Assembly (NCBI GenBank): GCA_965248805.1
Contig: CBDFKJ010000003.1
Span: 62,001-126,000, forward strand
Direction: 5' to 3'
Length of the DNA stretch: 64,000 nt
DNA from: CBDFKJ01 sp965248805
GTDB lineage: Bacteria > Pseudomonadota > Alphaproteobacteria > UBA6615
Each line of letters begins with the position of its first letter. Within the stretch, counting starts at the first letter, position 1. Below, one piece after another: positions 8,600-16,736 of this stretch. The notes beneath the pieces are model-generated. The model was not told the origin of the DNA, did no database searches, and saw only the letters and a list, made by a program, of their open reading frames with translations. A program made the translations under genes and the position numbers.

Positions 8600-9535
8600 A
8601 TGGTGCAGGCGCGCGGCTTGATCTGCGTACTTGGCGTGATAGTGGCGGCGGCCGCACCGGCAACCGCACAGACGCTGACGATCGGTACCGGTGGGCCGAA
8701 CAGCATCTTCCAGGCGTTTGGCGAGATGATTTGTGCGCCGGCGGCTGCCATCGAGGGTCTGAACTGCGAAACCCGCGCCTCACGCGGCTGGCGCGAATCG
8801 CTGGCCGATATGGGCACTGGTGCGCAGAATCTCGCGCTGCTGGCCTCCGATCGCCTGGCCGAGGCCGCCGAACGGGGCGACGAGACGCTGGCCGCGGCCA
8901 ATGCGGCGGCGGTGCTGGCGCTGCCGGCGCGCTCGGTCACCATTCTGGTCCGCGCCGATAGCGATATCCAGACCATGGACGGATTGCGCGGTCGCAACGT
9001 TCGCACCGCGCCGCGCCAGCAGATCTGGCCGTTCCTGCAATGGCTGCGCGAGGCCGGGTGGGGCGGCGAGGACGTTCAGGGTTTTGCCGAGCTCGGCTAC
9101 GAGAACTCGGTGAACTCGCTGTGCGACGGGAACACCGAAGCGGCGATCTTCCTCGATGGTCACCCAGGTCAACTGACCCGCATCGCCACCGACCGCTGCC
9201 CCTTGAGGCTGGTCTCGATCGACGACGACGCGGTCGACCGCGTCGTTGAACTGTTTCCGGATATAGCGCGCTCACAAATCCCAGCGCAGACCTACACCGG
9301 ACAGGATCAGCCAACGTCATCCTTCGGCACCTATTTGGTGCTGGCGGCGCGCGCCGACGTCGACGCCGACGCCGTGCGCAAACTCATGACGGCGCTGTAT
9401 GATGACTACGCGGAGGTCAGTGCCGACCTCGAGCCGCTCAGGACATGGGGGCGCGAGCAGCTTGTGCGCGATCGGTTCCCCTTGCCGCTGCATCCCGGCG
9501 CCGAGCGCTTCCTGAGCGAGAACGCGGCACGCTGA
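8600..9535 (+). CDS. TAXI-family TRAP transporter substrate-binding protein
   Basis: 311 residues. A signal peptide ending Ala-Thr-Ala-Gln is followed by the TAXI-typical Leu-Thr-Ile-Gly-Thr-Gly-Gly-Pro-Asn-Ser-Ile-Phe-Gln-Ala-Phe-Gly opening and a type-II periplasmic binding fold. The ATG at 8600 has GGGGAGG upstream and is preferred to an upstream TTG at 8570. No TRAP permease gene is adjacent, so this is an orphan binding protein or pairs with a distant membrane partner, perhaps the fused permease at 44542. TAXI ligands include glutamate and other carboxylates, but the substrate here cannot be told. Confidence 0.82.
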   Translation: MVQARGLICVLGVIVAAAAPATAQTLTIGTGGPNSIFQAFGEMICAPAAAIEGLNCETRASRGWRESLADMGTGAQNLALLASDRLAEAAERGDETLAAANAAAVLALPARSVTILVRADSDIQTMDGLRGRNVRTAPRQQIWPFLQWLREAGWGGEDVQGFAELGYENSVNSLCDGNTEAAIFLDGHPGQLTRIATDRCPLRLVSIDDDAVDRVVELFPDIARSQIPAQTYTGQDQPTSSFGTYLVLAARADVDADAVRKLMTALYDDYAEVSADLEPLRTWGREQLVRDRFPLPLHPGAERFLSENAAR

Positions 9536-9627
9536 GGCGCGGCGTCACGCCGCCCGGTTAGCGCACGCCATCGGGAAACGGAATTGACTTCGTCCGGCGC
9601 GATGATGCTCTATACCGGCGCCGCTGT

Positions 9628-9702
9628 GGGCGCGTAGCTCAGCGGGAGAGCGCCTCGTTCACACCGAGGAGGTCCGTGGTTCAATCCCACGCGCGCCCAC
9701 CA
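9628..9702 (+). tRNA. tRNA-Val (CAC)
   Basis: 75 nt including encoded CCA. The acceptor stem GGGCGCG pairs with CGCGCCC; D arm GCTC..GAGC; anticodon stem CCTCG/CGAGG with CAC at 9660-9662; T arm with GGTTCAATCC. The gene abuts an IS and an integrase remnant on its 3' side. Confidence 0.95.
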
Positions 9703-9788
9703 CGCCACCGCTAAGCGGTTGATATCTAAATAAACCCCCGGAATCTAAGCGTTTTCCGTTCCGACAGTGATCTAAATTTGGTACACTA

Positions 9789-11245
9789 TCAGCCCGGTGA
9801 TGAAGTCGCGCTTTGATCAATCGGTTTCGGGGGCGACGATGATGATGATAACGAGCATGGCTGGTTTGCCTTCGATGTTCGCCACGATGGCGATCGCCAG
9901 GGCAGCATCGAACTGAATAACGAACAAAAGGGTGCTCTTTGCACTCGCAGCCTCCCTCGGCGTGCCTGATCCGAACAGCGCGCGCATCAGAATGCCGAGA
10001 TTGAACCCGGCGACATGGATCAGGTAGCGTTTGTGGACGTTCTCGCGCGCCCGCAGCAACGCGCGGCGCATGCCGCCACGGTCGAGGACATGGGCGAAGC
10101 TGCGCTCGACCATCTCACCGCGCCTGCGCATGGCGTTCCGCGCGACGCCGGACTTCAATCGCGCCCGGTTGGCGTAGACAGCCTGACGTGCCGCCTGGTC
10201 GCCATGCCAGCGCAGACAGCCGTTGGCGGGCTCCGGCTCGGAGATCCGCGTTTTCCAGACGCCGCCGTCGAGGTCTTTCAGCCCCTCGCGTGAATGATAG
10301 CCCTTGTCGCCAACGAGACTGCAGGGCTCTGCCCGTGTTGGAGCCAGGCCGACCTCGGCGAGGTTGCGCGCGGCCGCCTCCAGCGTCCCAGGCAAAGTCG
10401 TCGTGTCGCCTTCATCGGCTGGATAGATCGGCGCCGCAACGATGACGCCGGTGTCGAGATCGACCGCGTGCTCGGGCTTGCAGGCCAGATGCGTGGTGCC
10501 GTCCTTCATCCGCGCGATCTTCGCATCAGGATCGGTCGGGCTCGTCCAATCCTTGTTCGAAAGCTTCTTGCCCTTCCGCCGGCGATCGAGCCGGACGAGG
10601 TCGTCGATCGTCGGCGTTTCGACGCCACTCTCCTTCGCCATTTGCGTCAGCATCTCGCGATAGGTCTCGCCGCTATCGCGCCGCACGATGGCTCGCAGGG
10701 CGGCGTTGGCTTCCATCGTCGAGCCGTCGACGCCGATCCGCTCGCCCTTCACCAGACCGCGCGCGGCGACGAGAGCCAGAACCCAGTCGAAAACCTTTTC
10801 ATGGACCTCGTGCGGCAGCCGGCCGCGCGTCTTCGACAACCAGGAATGATCGGGAACCTTGTCCCGGTTCGCCAACCGCAGAAACGCGCGAAGCGACAGC
10901 GAATCCGAACAGCGCCAAGCGATGCCGCGCTCGCTGCCGATGCCCTCGAAATAGCCGATCATGTGCATCCGGAAATAACGCCCCGGCGGCAGCGAAGGAG
11001 CCCCCATCCGAGGTGCGTAGTATGGCTTGCACGTCGCCTCCACGAAGCCGTCAAAGCCAGACTCGGTCAGCAACTCATGCAGCCGGTCGAAAAACGCGTG
11101 TCCAGGCGAACGCGGCATCTCCGCCCATGTCACCACGAGGTCACCCTGAACCTCGCTCTGTCGTCTCAATGCCATCGCACGACGCCCGTCTAAATATCTC
11201 TATGTTCAGACAGAATCAGACACGCCGGACTTCGTCAACGGGCTG
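9789..11245 (-). mobile_element. IS1182-like insertion sequence type A, copy 2 (intact)
   Basis: 1457 bp, flanked by a CTA direct repeat (9786-9788 and 11246-11248). The inverted ends match copy 1. It inserted between tRNA-Val and an integrase remnant. Confidence 0.9.
9817..11175 (-). CDS. IS1182-like transposase (type A), intact
   Basis: 452 residues, differing from the 3773-5131 product at only a few positions (for example Cys for Tyr in the Thr-His-Leu-Ala-x-Lys segment and in Asn-Gly-x-Leu-Arg). All three DDE motifs are present. With perfect-length ends and a target repeat, this is the best candidate for the active master copy of type A in the window. Confidence 0.9.
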   Translation of the reverse strand: MALRRQSEVQGDLVVTWAEMPRSPGHAFFDRLHELLTESGFDGFVEATCKPYYAPRMGAPSLPPGRYFRMHMIGYFEGIGSERGIAWRCSDSLSLRAFLRLANRDKVPDHSWLSKTRGRLPHEVHEKVFDWVLALVAARGLVKGERIGVDGSTMEANAALRAIVRRDSGETYREMLTQMAKESGVETPTIDDLVRLDRRRKGKKLSNKDWTSPTDPDAKIARMKDGTTHLACKPEHAVDLDTGVIVAAPIYPADEGDTTTLPGTLEAAARNLAEVGLAPTRAEPCSLVGDKGYHSREGLKDLDGGVWKTRISEPEPANGCLRWHGDQAARQAVYANRARLKSGVARNAMRRRGEMVERSFAHVLDRGGMRRALLRARENVHKRYLIHVAGFNLGILMRALFGSGTPREAASAKSTLLFVIQFDAALAIAIVANIEGKPAMLVIIIIVAPETD

Positions 11246-11256
11246 CTAAAAGGGAT

Positions 11257-11640
11257 GGAAACCATGTAGAGACAGCCGCGCCTCCAGCAGCGGGGGCATC
11301 GTTGGTATTGCCGAGTCAAGGTGCCCCCGGAATTGCGCGCAGCAGTGGGCAAGACCGAGATCGTCCGCACCCTGGGCACCGGAGACCGTCGGGAAGCAGT
11401 CCGGCGCCTTCCGAGCTCTCTGCCGAGATCACGCCCTGCTGGCGCGGGCCAGGCGCGAGCGCGACGAGGAGCCAGCCACCACGATATCGCCAGCCGAGCT
11501 GAGCGGGCTGGTACGTCGCTGGTTCGCCGCGAAGGAACGCCGTTCGCAGGAGTGCGAACTGAGGGAGACCCCGGCGTACAGCCGCGACGAGGTGCTGGAC
11601 CAGCTCGACTACGACCTCGGCGTGCTGACTACTCCAGCGC
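11257..11640 (+). pseudogene. Tyrosine integrase N-terminal remnant (DUF6538-type)
   Basis: The frame reads Arg-His-Arg-Trp-Tyr-Cys-Arg-Val-Lys-Val-Pro-Pro-Glu-Leu-Arg and then Leu-Gly-Thr-Gly-Asp-Arg-Arg-Glu-Ala-Val-Arg, the N-terminal arm-binding region of phage and island integrases. It then shifts frame near 11410 and continues with Trp-Phe-Ala-Ala-Lys-Glu and Tyr-Asp-Leu-Gly-Val-Leu. An in-frame TAG precedes the conserved part, and the catalytic domain (Arg-His-Arg-Tyr) is absent. The position just beyond tRNA-Val suggests a genomic island that used this tRNA as attachment site. Confidence 0.7.
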
Positions 11641-11898
11641 CTTCGGTATCATCGAATATAACCGCGGCTCTGCTGTTATGACCAAGCATTTGCGCGATTG
11701 ATGCAAGCTCGTTGATACGTAATTGTCAATTATTTAGCATTGCATTAAAAATTAATACAGATGATGAGGAAAACAAGGACCAAAAACCAAGTCGATAAAA
11801 TGATAAAAAGTATTTTTTCCTTATGGAATAATTTTGGCGGAAGTGTATTCTATTGCGCATTTTCTTGCTCTCAAGTTGAATGATTTCGTCGCGAACTA
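11641..11898. other. AT-rich intergenic stretch
   Basis: Strikingly lower GC than its surroundings, with A- and T-runs around 11740-11830. No gene seen. Composition suggests foreign DNA belonging to the eroded island. Confidence 0.5.
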
Positions 11899-12196
11899 CT
11901 AGATGGGGTTCCTGAACCTGTCGTGCATGATCTCCCCAGAAATGACGTCCGCCAACATGAGCAGATCGGAACGAAACGTCAGTCCGACTCTCTGCGCGAG
12001 GTTGGTATTGATCTCGAACCGGATTAGCTGCTTGATAACCTTGAGATGAATGATGCCGCCAAGGCGCGCGAACTCGTCGATATCAGCAATCGTCAGTATT
12101 GGCTGTTCCGCCAACGCTTCGAAGATTTCCTGTAGGCGAGGTTCTTCCGATTGGGCGATAAATAGCAGATGGCAGCCATCGGCGTGCCGTGCGCTC
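11899..12196 (-). pseudogene. YfiR-family (DUF4154) protein, C-terminal fragment
   Basis: About 98 codons remain: Gly-Cys-His-Leu-Leu-Phe-Ile, Ile-Leu-Thr-Ile-Ala-Asp-Ile-Asp-Glu-Phe-Ala, Gly-Gly-Ile-Ile, and Arg-Phe-Glu-Ile-Asn-x-x-x-Ala-Gln-Arg-x-Gly-Leu. These match the conserved C-terminal half of YfiR, a periplasmic repressor of diguanylate cyclases. The type-B IS sits immediately upstream. The sequence beyond that IS soon reaches tRNA-His and shows no YfiR N-terminus, so the gene was already truncated. Confidence 0.7.
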
Positions 12197-14042
12197 TTAA
12201 CAGCCCGTTGAAGAAGACTGAGTTGATGAAGCATCGGGCGTGATAACAATGGCGGCGGCGAGACCCGGCGCCGGGGGGTTATTGAGGGCGAGGATAATGA
12301 TCAGCGATTGTTCCTGTCGCAAGACAAGCAGCAGGACCGCCAAGCCCTTGGCCGCAGCCTCTCGCGGGGTCCCGGCGCCGATCAACTGGCGCAATAGGAC
12401 GCCCAGGTTGTGTCCGGCGACGTGGATCAGATAGCGCTTGCTGATGTTCTCGCGCCCGCGCAGCCAAGTGCGGCGCATGCCGCCGCGATCGAGGACCTGG
12501 GCGAAGCCCCGCTCGACCACTTCGGCGCGGAGTTTGAACGCGGCCTTCGCCACGCCCGACAGCAATCGGTTGCGGTTGTTGTAAACGGCCCGCCGAGCGG
12601 CGTCGTCGCCGTGCCAGCGCGAGAGCCCCTTGCCCTTCGGTTCGGCGATGCGGGTCGTCCAGGCGCCGTCGGCAAGGGACTTCAGCACCTCGCGGCCGAA
12701 GTAGCCTTTGTCGGTCACCAGCTCCGCCGGTTCGTCGGCCGTCGGCGCTGCGCCCACAGCCGCCAGCTTGGCCTCGGCTGACGTCAACGTTGTCGGCAGG
12801 GTGGTCGTGTCGCCCTGATCGGCCGGATACAGCTCGGCCGCGATCACCGCCCCGGTGTCGAGGTCGACCGCGTGTTCGGGCTTGTAGGCCAGATGCGTCG
12901 TGCCGTCCTTCATCCTGGCGATTTTGGCCTCCGCGTCGAGACCCAGTCCGCATTGGAGAGTTTCTTGCCCTTGCGCCGCCGATCCATCTGCGCCAAGTCA
13001 TTCGCCGCGGTCTCGATCCCGCTGTCGGCGGCCATGCGCTGCAGCATCTGGCGATAGCTTTCGCCGCTGTCGCGGCGCACGATCGAGCGCAGCGCCGCGT
13101 TCGCCTCCATGGTCGAAGCATCGACCCCAATGGCGATGCGGGTCGTCCAGGCGCCGTCGGCAAGGGACTTCAGCACCTCGCGGCCGAAGTAGCCTTTGTC
13201 GGTCACCAGCTCCGCCGGTTCGTCGGCCGTCGGCGCTGCGCCCACAGCCGCCAGCTTGGCCTCGGCTGACGTCAACGTTGTCGGCAGGGTGGTCGTGTCG
13301 CCCTGATCGGCCGGATACAGCTCGGCCGCGATCACCGCCCCGGTGTCGAGGTCGACCGCGTGTTCGGGCTTGTAGGCCAGATGCGTCGTGCCGTCCTTCA
13401 TCCTGGCGATTTTGGCCTCCGCGTCGAGACCCAGTCCGCATTGGAGAGTTTCTTGCCCTTGCGCCGCCGATCCATCTGCGCCAAGTCATTCGCCGCGGTC
13501 TCGATCCCGCTGTCGGCGGCCATGCGCTGCAGCATCTAGCGATAGCTTTCGCCGCTGTCGCGGCGCACGATCGAGCGCAGCGCCGCGTTCGCCTCCATGG
13601 TCGAAGCATCGACCCCAATCCGCTCGCCCCTGACCAAGCCGTGCTCGCCAAGAACGTCCAGCACCCAGGCGAACACTGCCTCATGCACCGCGTGCGGCTG
13701 CGGATCGTGCTCAACGACGAGTGGTCAGGCACACGTGCGCGCGCCTCCAGGCGCAAGAACTCACGCAGCGACAAGCTGTCGGCGCACCGCCACTCCAACG
13801 CCCGCTCACTGTCGAGGCCTTCGAAGTAGCCGACCAGGTGCATCCGGAAGTAACGCCCCGGTGGGATTCCCGGACGTCCGATCCCTGGCGCGTAATAGGG
13901 CTCACACAGGTCCTCGGCGAACGCATCGAAACCGGCATCGACCAGCCAGCTGGTCGTAAAACACGTGGCCGGGCGAGCGAGGCATCTCTGCCCAACTGAC
14001 CATCAAGTCCACCTGTCGATCCCCTTGTCGTCCCAACGCCAT
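12197..14042 (-). pseudogene. Type-B transposase, multiply broken and internally duplicated
   Basis: Starts at 14042. The protein resembles type A (Tyr-Phe-Arg-Met-His-Leu-Val-Gly-Tyr-Phe-Glu; Gly-Val-Asp-Ala-Ser-Thr-Met-Glu-Ala-Asn; Thr-Asp-Lys-Gly-Tyr-Phe; Val-Val-Glu-Arg-Gly-Phe-Ala-Gln). It shifts frame near the N-terminus, near the His-Ala-Val-His segment and after Asp-Trp-Val-Ser. The 488-bp repeat is not a multiple of three and adds a further frame change. One repeat unit also carries a TAG in place of a Gln codon (Tyr-Arg-Gln-Met-Leu). The terminal TAA lies in the TTAA target repeat. Confidence 0.85.
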
Positions 14043-14111
14043 GACGAAGCTCCCGACTCGAACCATGCCCTCGTCACAGAGTCAGATGGCCGCGACTTTT
14101 TCAACGGGCTG
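12201..14111 (-). mobile_element. IS1182-like insertion sequence type B, copy 1, with internal duplication
   Basis: 1911 bp between inverted ends CAGCCCGTTGAA.., flanked by perfect TTAA repeats (12197-12200 and 14112-14115). It equals copy 2 (1423 bp) plus a 488-bp direct tandem duplication: 12644-13131 repeats as 13132-13619. Confidence 0.92.
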
Positions 14112-14159
14112 TTAAGGGAATGCGCCCTCGGCTGGTACCAGCTAAGCCGTTGAAAGTAT

Positions 14160-14236
14160 TGGGGTGGCTGAGGGGACTTGAACCCCCGACCCCCAGATCC
14201 ACAATCTGGTGCTCTAACCGCCTGAGCTACAGCCAC
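14160..14236 (-). tRNA. tRNA-His (GTG)
   Basis: 77 nt with encoded CCA (complement of 14160-14162). The acceptor GTGGCTG pairs with CAGCCAC; anticodon arm CAGAT-TGTGGAT-type loop with GTG; T arm GGGGTTCAAGTCCCC. A normal-looking, isolated gene. Confidence 0.95.
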
Positions 14237-14274
14237 CGCACTATCCGTTAAGTAGTGCCGCCGGCCCGTACGCG

Positions 14275-15465
14275 TCAAGCACCGCCGGCGGTCGGAGCCG
14301 ACGCGGCACCGGCGAACAGTCGCGCCAGGCGCGAGGCCGCTTCGTCAAGCACGTCGTCGTCTTTGCAGAAGCAAAACCGCACGAAACGGCGCGCGGCGTT
14401 TTCGGCGTAGAAGGCGCTTGTGGGAACTGCCGCGACGCCGGCGGCCAACGTGATGTGCCGGCAGAACGCCTCATCGTCGCCGTCGAACCCGAGTCGCCCA
14501 AAGCCGGCGGTAAGGAAGTAGGTGCCCTGACAGGGCAGCACGTCGAAGCTGATTTCGGTGAGCGCATTGGTCAGCCGGTCCCGCTTGGCCGCCAGCGACG
14601 CCGACAGGTCGCTGAAGTAGGCGTCGCCCTTCGCCAAGCCGAAAGCGACCGCGTACTGCAGATTGGGCGGCGTGGTGAAGGTCAGGAACTGATGCGACTT
14701 GGCGATCGGCGCCAGCAAGTGCGGCGATGCCGTAACGTAACCGACCTTCCAGCCCGTGAGAGAGAACGTCTTGCCCGCGGAACCAATGCGCACACAGCGC
14801 TCGCGCATGCCATCGATCGACATCAGCGGCACGTGCGCGACATCGTCGAAGCTCAGATGCTCGTAGACCTCGTCGCACACCGCGTAGGCGTCATAGCGGC
14901 GCAGCAGATCGGCGATGCAGTCTAGATCGGAGCGTGAAAACACTTTGCCGGTGGGGTTCATCGGAGAATTGATCACGACGAGCTTCGTTCTGGGCCCGAA
15001 GGTCGCCGACAGCGCGGCGCGCGGTAGCGTCCACTCCGGTGGCTGCAGACGCACCAGCCGGGGCACGCCGCCGGCCTGGCGCACGATCGGCAAGTAACTG
15101 TCATACAGCGGTTCGATCAGCACCACTTCGTCGCCGGGATTGATCAGGCCGAACAGGCTCGCTGCCAGCGCCTCGGTGGCGCCGGAGGTGACCATCACCT
15201 CGCTTTGCCAATCGACATGCAAATCGTAGAAGCGCGCGTTGTTGGCCGCCACCGCCTGCCGCAACTCCGGCACGCCGAGCATGGGGGGATACTGGTTTGG
15301 CCTGTCCTCCAGCGCCGATGCGGCCGCCGCGCGCACGTCGTCGGGGCCGTTGCCGTCGGGAAAGCCCTGACCCAGATTGATCGCCTTGTGCTCGCGCGCC
15401 AGCCGGCTCATGACCTCGAAGATGGTCGTGCCGTAGCTGGACAGTATGGCGTTGCCAGGCCGCAA
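14275..15465 (-). CDS. PLP-dependent aminotransferase, class I/II
   Basis: 396 residues, cytosolic, fold type I. Motifs: Asn-Leu-Gly-Gln-Gly-Phe-Pro-Asp near 30, Thr-Ser-Gly-Ala-Thr-Glu-Ala for phosphate binding, Asn-Ser-Pro-Met-Asn-Pro-Thr-Gly-Lys, Cys-Asp-Glu-Val-Tyr-Glu, Ser-Ala-Gly-Lys-Thr-Phe-Ser with the Schiff-base Lys, and the C-terminal Arg-Phe-Val-Arg-Phe-Cys-Phe substrate-carboxylate region. The pattern is closest to kynurenine/methionine/glutamine (YbdL/KAT-like) and DapC-like aminotransferases; the exact amino donor cannot be told. It appears monocistronic and runs toward tRNA-His. Confidence 0.88.
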   Translation of the reverse strand: MRPGNAILSSYGTTIFEVMSRLAREHKAINLGQGFPDGNGPDDVRAAAASALEDRPNQYPPMLGVPELRQAVAANNARFYDLHVDWQSEVMVTSGATEALAASLFGLINPGDEVVLIEPLYDSYLPIVRQAGGVPRLVRLQPPEWTLPRAALSATFGPRTKLVVINSPMNPTGKVFSRSDLDCIADLLRRYDAYAVCDEVYEHLSFDDVAHVPLMSIDGMRERCVRIGSAGKTFSLTGWKVGYVTASPHLLAPIAKSHQFLTFTTPPNLQYAVAFGLAKGDAYFSDLSASLAAKRDRLTNALTEISFDVLPCQGTYFLTAGFGRLGFDGDDEAFCRHITLAAGVAAVPTSAFYAENAARRFVRFCFCKDDDVLDEAASRLARLFAGAASAPTAGGA

Positions 15466-15547
15466 CTTCGCCCCCCACGCGAACGATAATCTTGCTAGGT
15501 GGCGCGAACGGCGGGCGGGCGGGCCGCCGCTCGTTGCGCCAGGACAG

Positions 15548-15859
15548 CTAGTCTAAGGCCACCAACACCCGCTTCGATTCTTCGAATTCTTCGCGCAGCC
15601 GGCGCAGCTTGCTGTAGCTAATCTCGACCTTGGCGGCGTTCGATTCCTTGTCACTCTCCAGTTGCGCGATATCAAGCGCCAGGCCGATGTAGTTTCCCCG
15701 GCAGCGCTCGACCCAATGACGCAGTCGCAATCGCTCTTCATCATTAACCGTCATCGGTCCGTCCGTTCTTGGTTTTGCTGCGGCCGGTGGTGCGGCTGGT
15801 TGTGGAACCTCGGGCGCCAAGACCTGGGGTTCCGGCGTCTGTCCAAATCGACCGATCAT
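15548..15859 (-). CDS. Hypothetical coiled-coil protein, third gene of a small operon
   Basis: 103 residues: a Pro/Ala-rich N-terminal linker (about 8-35), then a charged helical region from about 40 with heptad-like Leu/Ile spacing (Ile-Ala-Gln-Leu-Glu-Ser-Asp-Lys) suggesting a coiled coil. No signal peptide or enzyme motif. Its ATG overlaps the stop of the preceding gene (ATGA), so it is translationally coupled. Family not recognised. Confidence 0.6.
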   Translation of the reverse strand: MIGRFGQTPEPQVLAPEVPQPAAPPAAAKPRTDGPMTVNDEERLRLRHWVERCRGNYIGLALDIAQLESDKESNAAKVEISYSKLRRLREEFEESKRVLVALD

Positions 15860-16230
15860 TGTTTGGGCACCTCTACTTGTTGCTCTTTGCCTCCGAGACC
15901 GTGGAGGATGTCGTTGGCGCGGATGATAACATACTCGACGCCTTCGGGCACGATCACACCGCCGAGTGAGCGCGTGAAAGGCTGCTCATTATCGTGTGGA
16001 TGCAGCAATATGCGGGTGCCCAGCACGGACCCGTCGGGCGCCAAGACGTCCCAGCGGTCGGCGTAGTGCTCCCAACCGGCGTCGGCGTGGCGCACGGAAA
16101 CGTCGATGCGATAGGTGTCTCCGGTCTTCATCATCTCGACCGACACCACGTCGGCGACGCCGGCGACAACCGGCGCGGCGATCAAACACACGGCGGCGAC
16201 TGCCGACCAGCAGAAGGATCGGTTAACCAT
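15856..16230 (-). CDS. Secreted hypothetical protein, second gene of the operon
   Basis: 124 residues starting at 16230, chosen because it gives a clean signal peptide (basic start, Ala/Val/Leu core, Val-Val-Ala cleavage at about 23). The mature domain of about 100 residues is rich in beta-strand patterns (Thr-Tyr-Arg-Ile-Asp-Val-Ser-Val; Glu-Tyr-Val-Ile-Ile-Arg-Ala) with a conserved-looking Gly-Trp-Glu-His-Tyr-Ala-Asp-Arg-Trp. It overlaps the thioesterase gene by 8 bp and the next gene by 4 bp. The family is not recognised; the context suggests an envelope role. Confidence 0.65.
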   Translation of the reverse strand: MVNRSFCWSAVAAVCLIAAPVVAGVADVVSVEMMKTGDTYRIDVSVRHADAGWEHYADRWDVLAPDGSVLGTRILLHPHDNEQPFTRSLGGVIVPEGVEYVIIRANDILHGLGGKEQQVEVPKQ

Positions 16231-16693
16231 GCTCGGCATCGCCCTCTGCCGGCACCGCACGCGGGCGGCGATTGCTGTCCACAGCAACATAGGTGAACTC
16301 ACCCTCGGTTACTTTCGCCTCGGTCCCGTCGTGGTGGCGGATCACCCGCGCCTCGATGCGGTATGTCATCGACGTGCGGCCGATCCTGATGAGGTGTGCA
16401 TAGGCGCACAAGATGTCGCCGATAAACACCGGGCGGTGAAAGGCCATCGACTGAATGGCGACGGTGACCACACGGCCGCCGGCGCGGCGCTTGGCGGTGA
16501 CGCCGCCGGCGACATCCATTTGTGCCAGCAGCCAACCGCCGAAAATGTCACCATTGGCGTTGGCATAGGCCGCCATTGCGACGGTGCGGATCGCCAGCTC
16601 CCCAGGTGCGTCTTCCATGGCCGCGTCCAATGCCGAATTGGGCTCTCGATCGTCCTGCGCGGCGCTTGCACCGCGCTGGTCAGTCCACCACAT
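16223..16693 (-). CDS. Acyl-CoA thioesterase, hotdog fold (YciA-like)
   Basis: About 156 residues from the ATG at 16693; an upstream ATG at 16756 would run into parE and is rejected. Motifs of the YciA/BFIT group: Ala-Asn-Ala-Asn-Gly-Asp-Ile-Phe-Gly-Gly-Trp-Leu-Leu-Ala-Gln-Met-Asp, with the catalytic Asp/Asn region on the central helix, then Phe-His-Arg-Pro-Val and Gly-Arg-Thr-Ser-Met. It hydrolyses acyl-CoA thioesters in the cytosol; chain preference unknown. It is divergent from parE, with only about 43 bp between starts to hold both promoters. Confidence 0.82.
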   Translation of the reverse strand: MWWTDQRGASAAQDDREPNSALDAAMEDAPGELAIRTVAMAAYANANGDIFGGWLLAQMDVAGGVTAKRRAGGRVVTVAIQSMAFHRPVFIGDILCAYAHLIRIGRTSMTYRIEARVIRHHDGTEAKVTEGEFTYVAVDSNRRPRAVPAEGDAEHG

Positions 16694-16736
16694 ATCGTGT
16701 ATCACGCCTGCCCGTCTACCTGATAGGGAGTAATTC

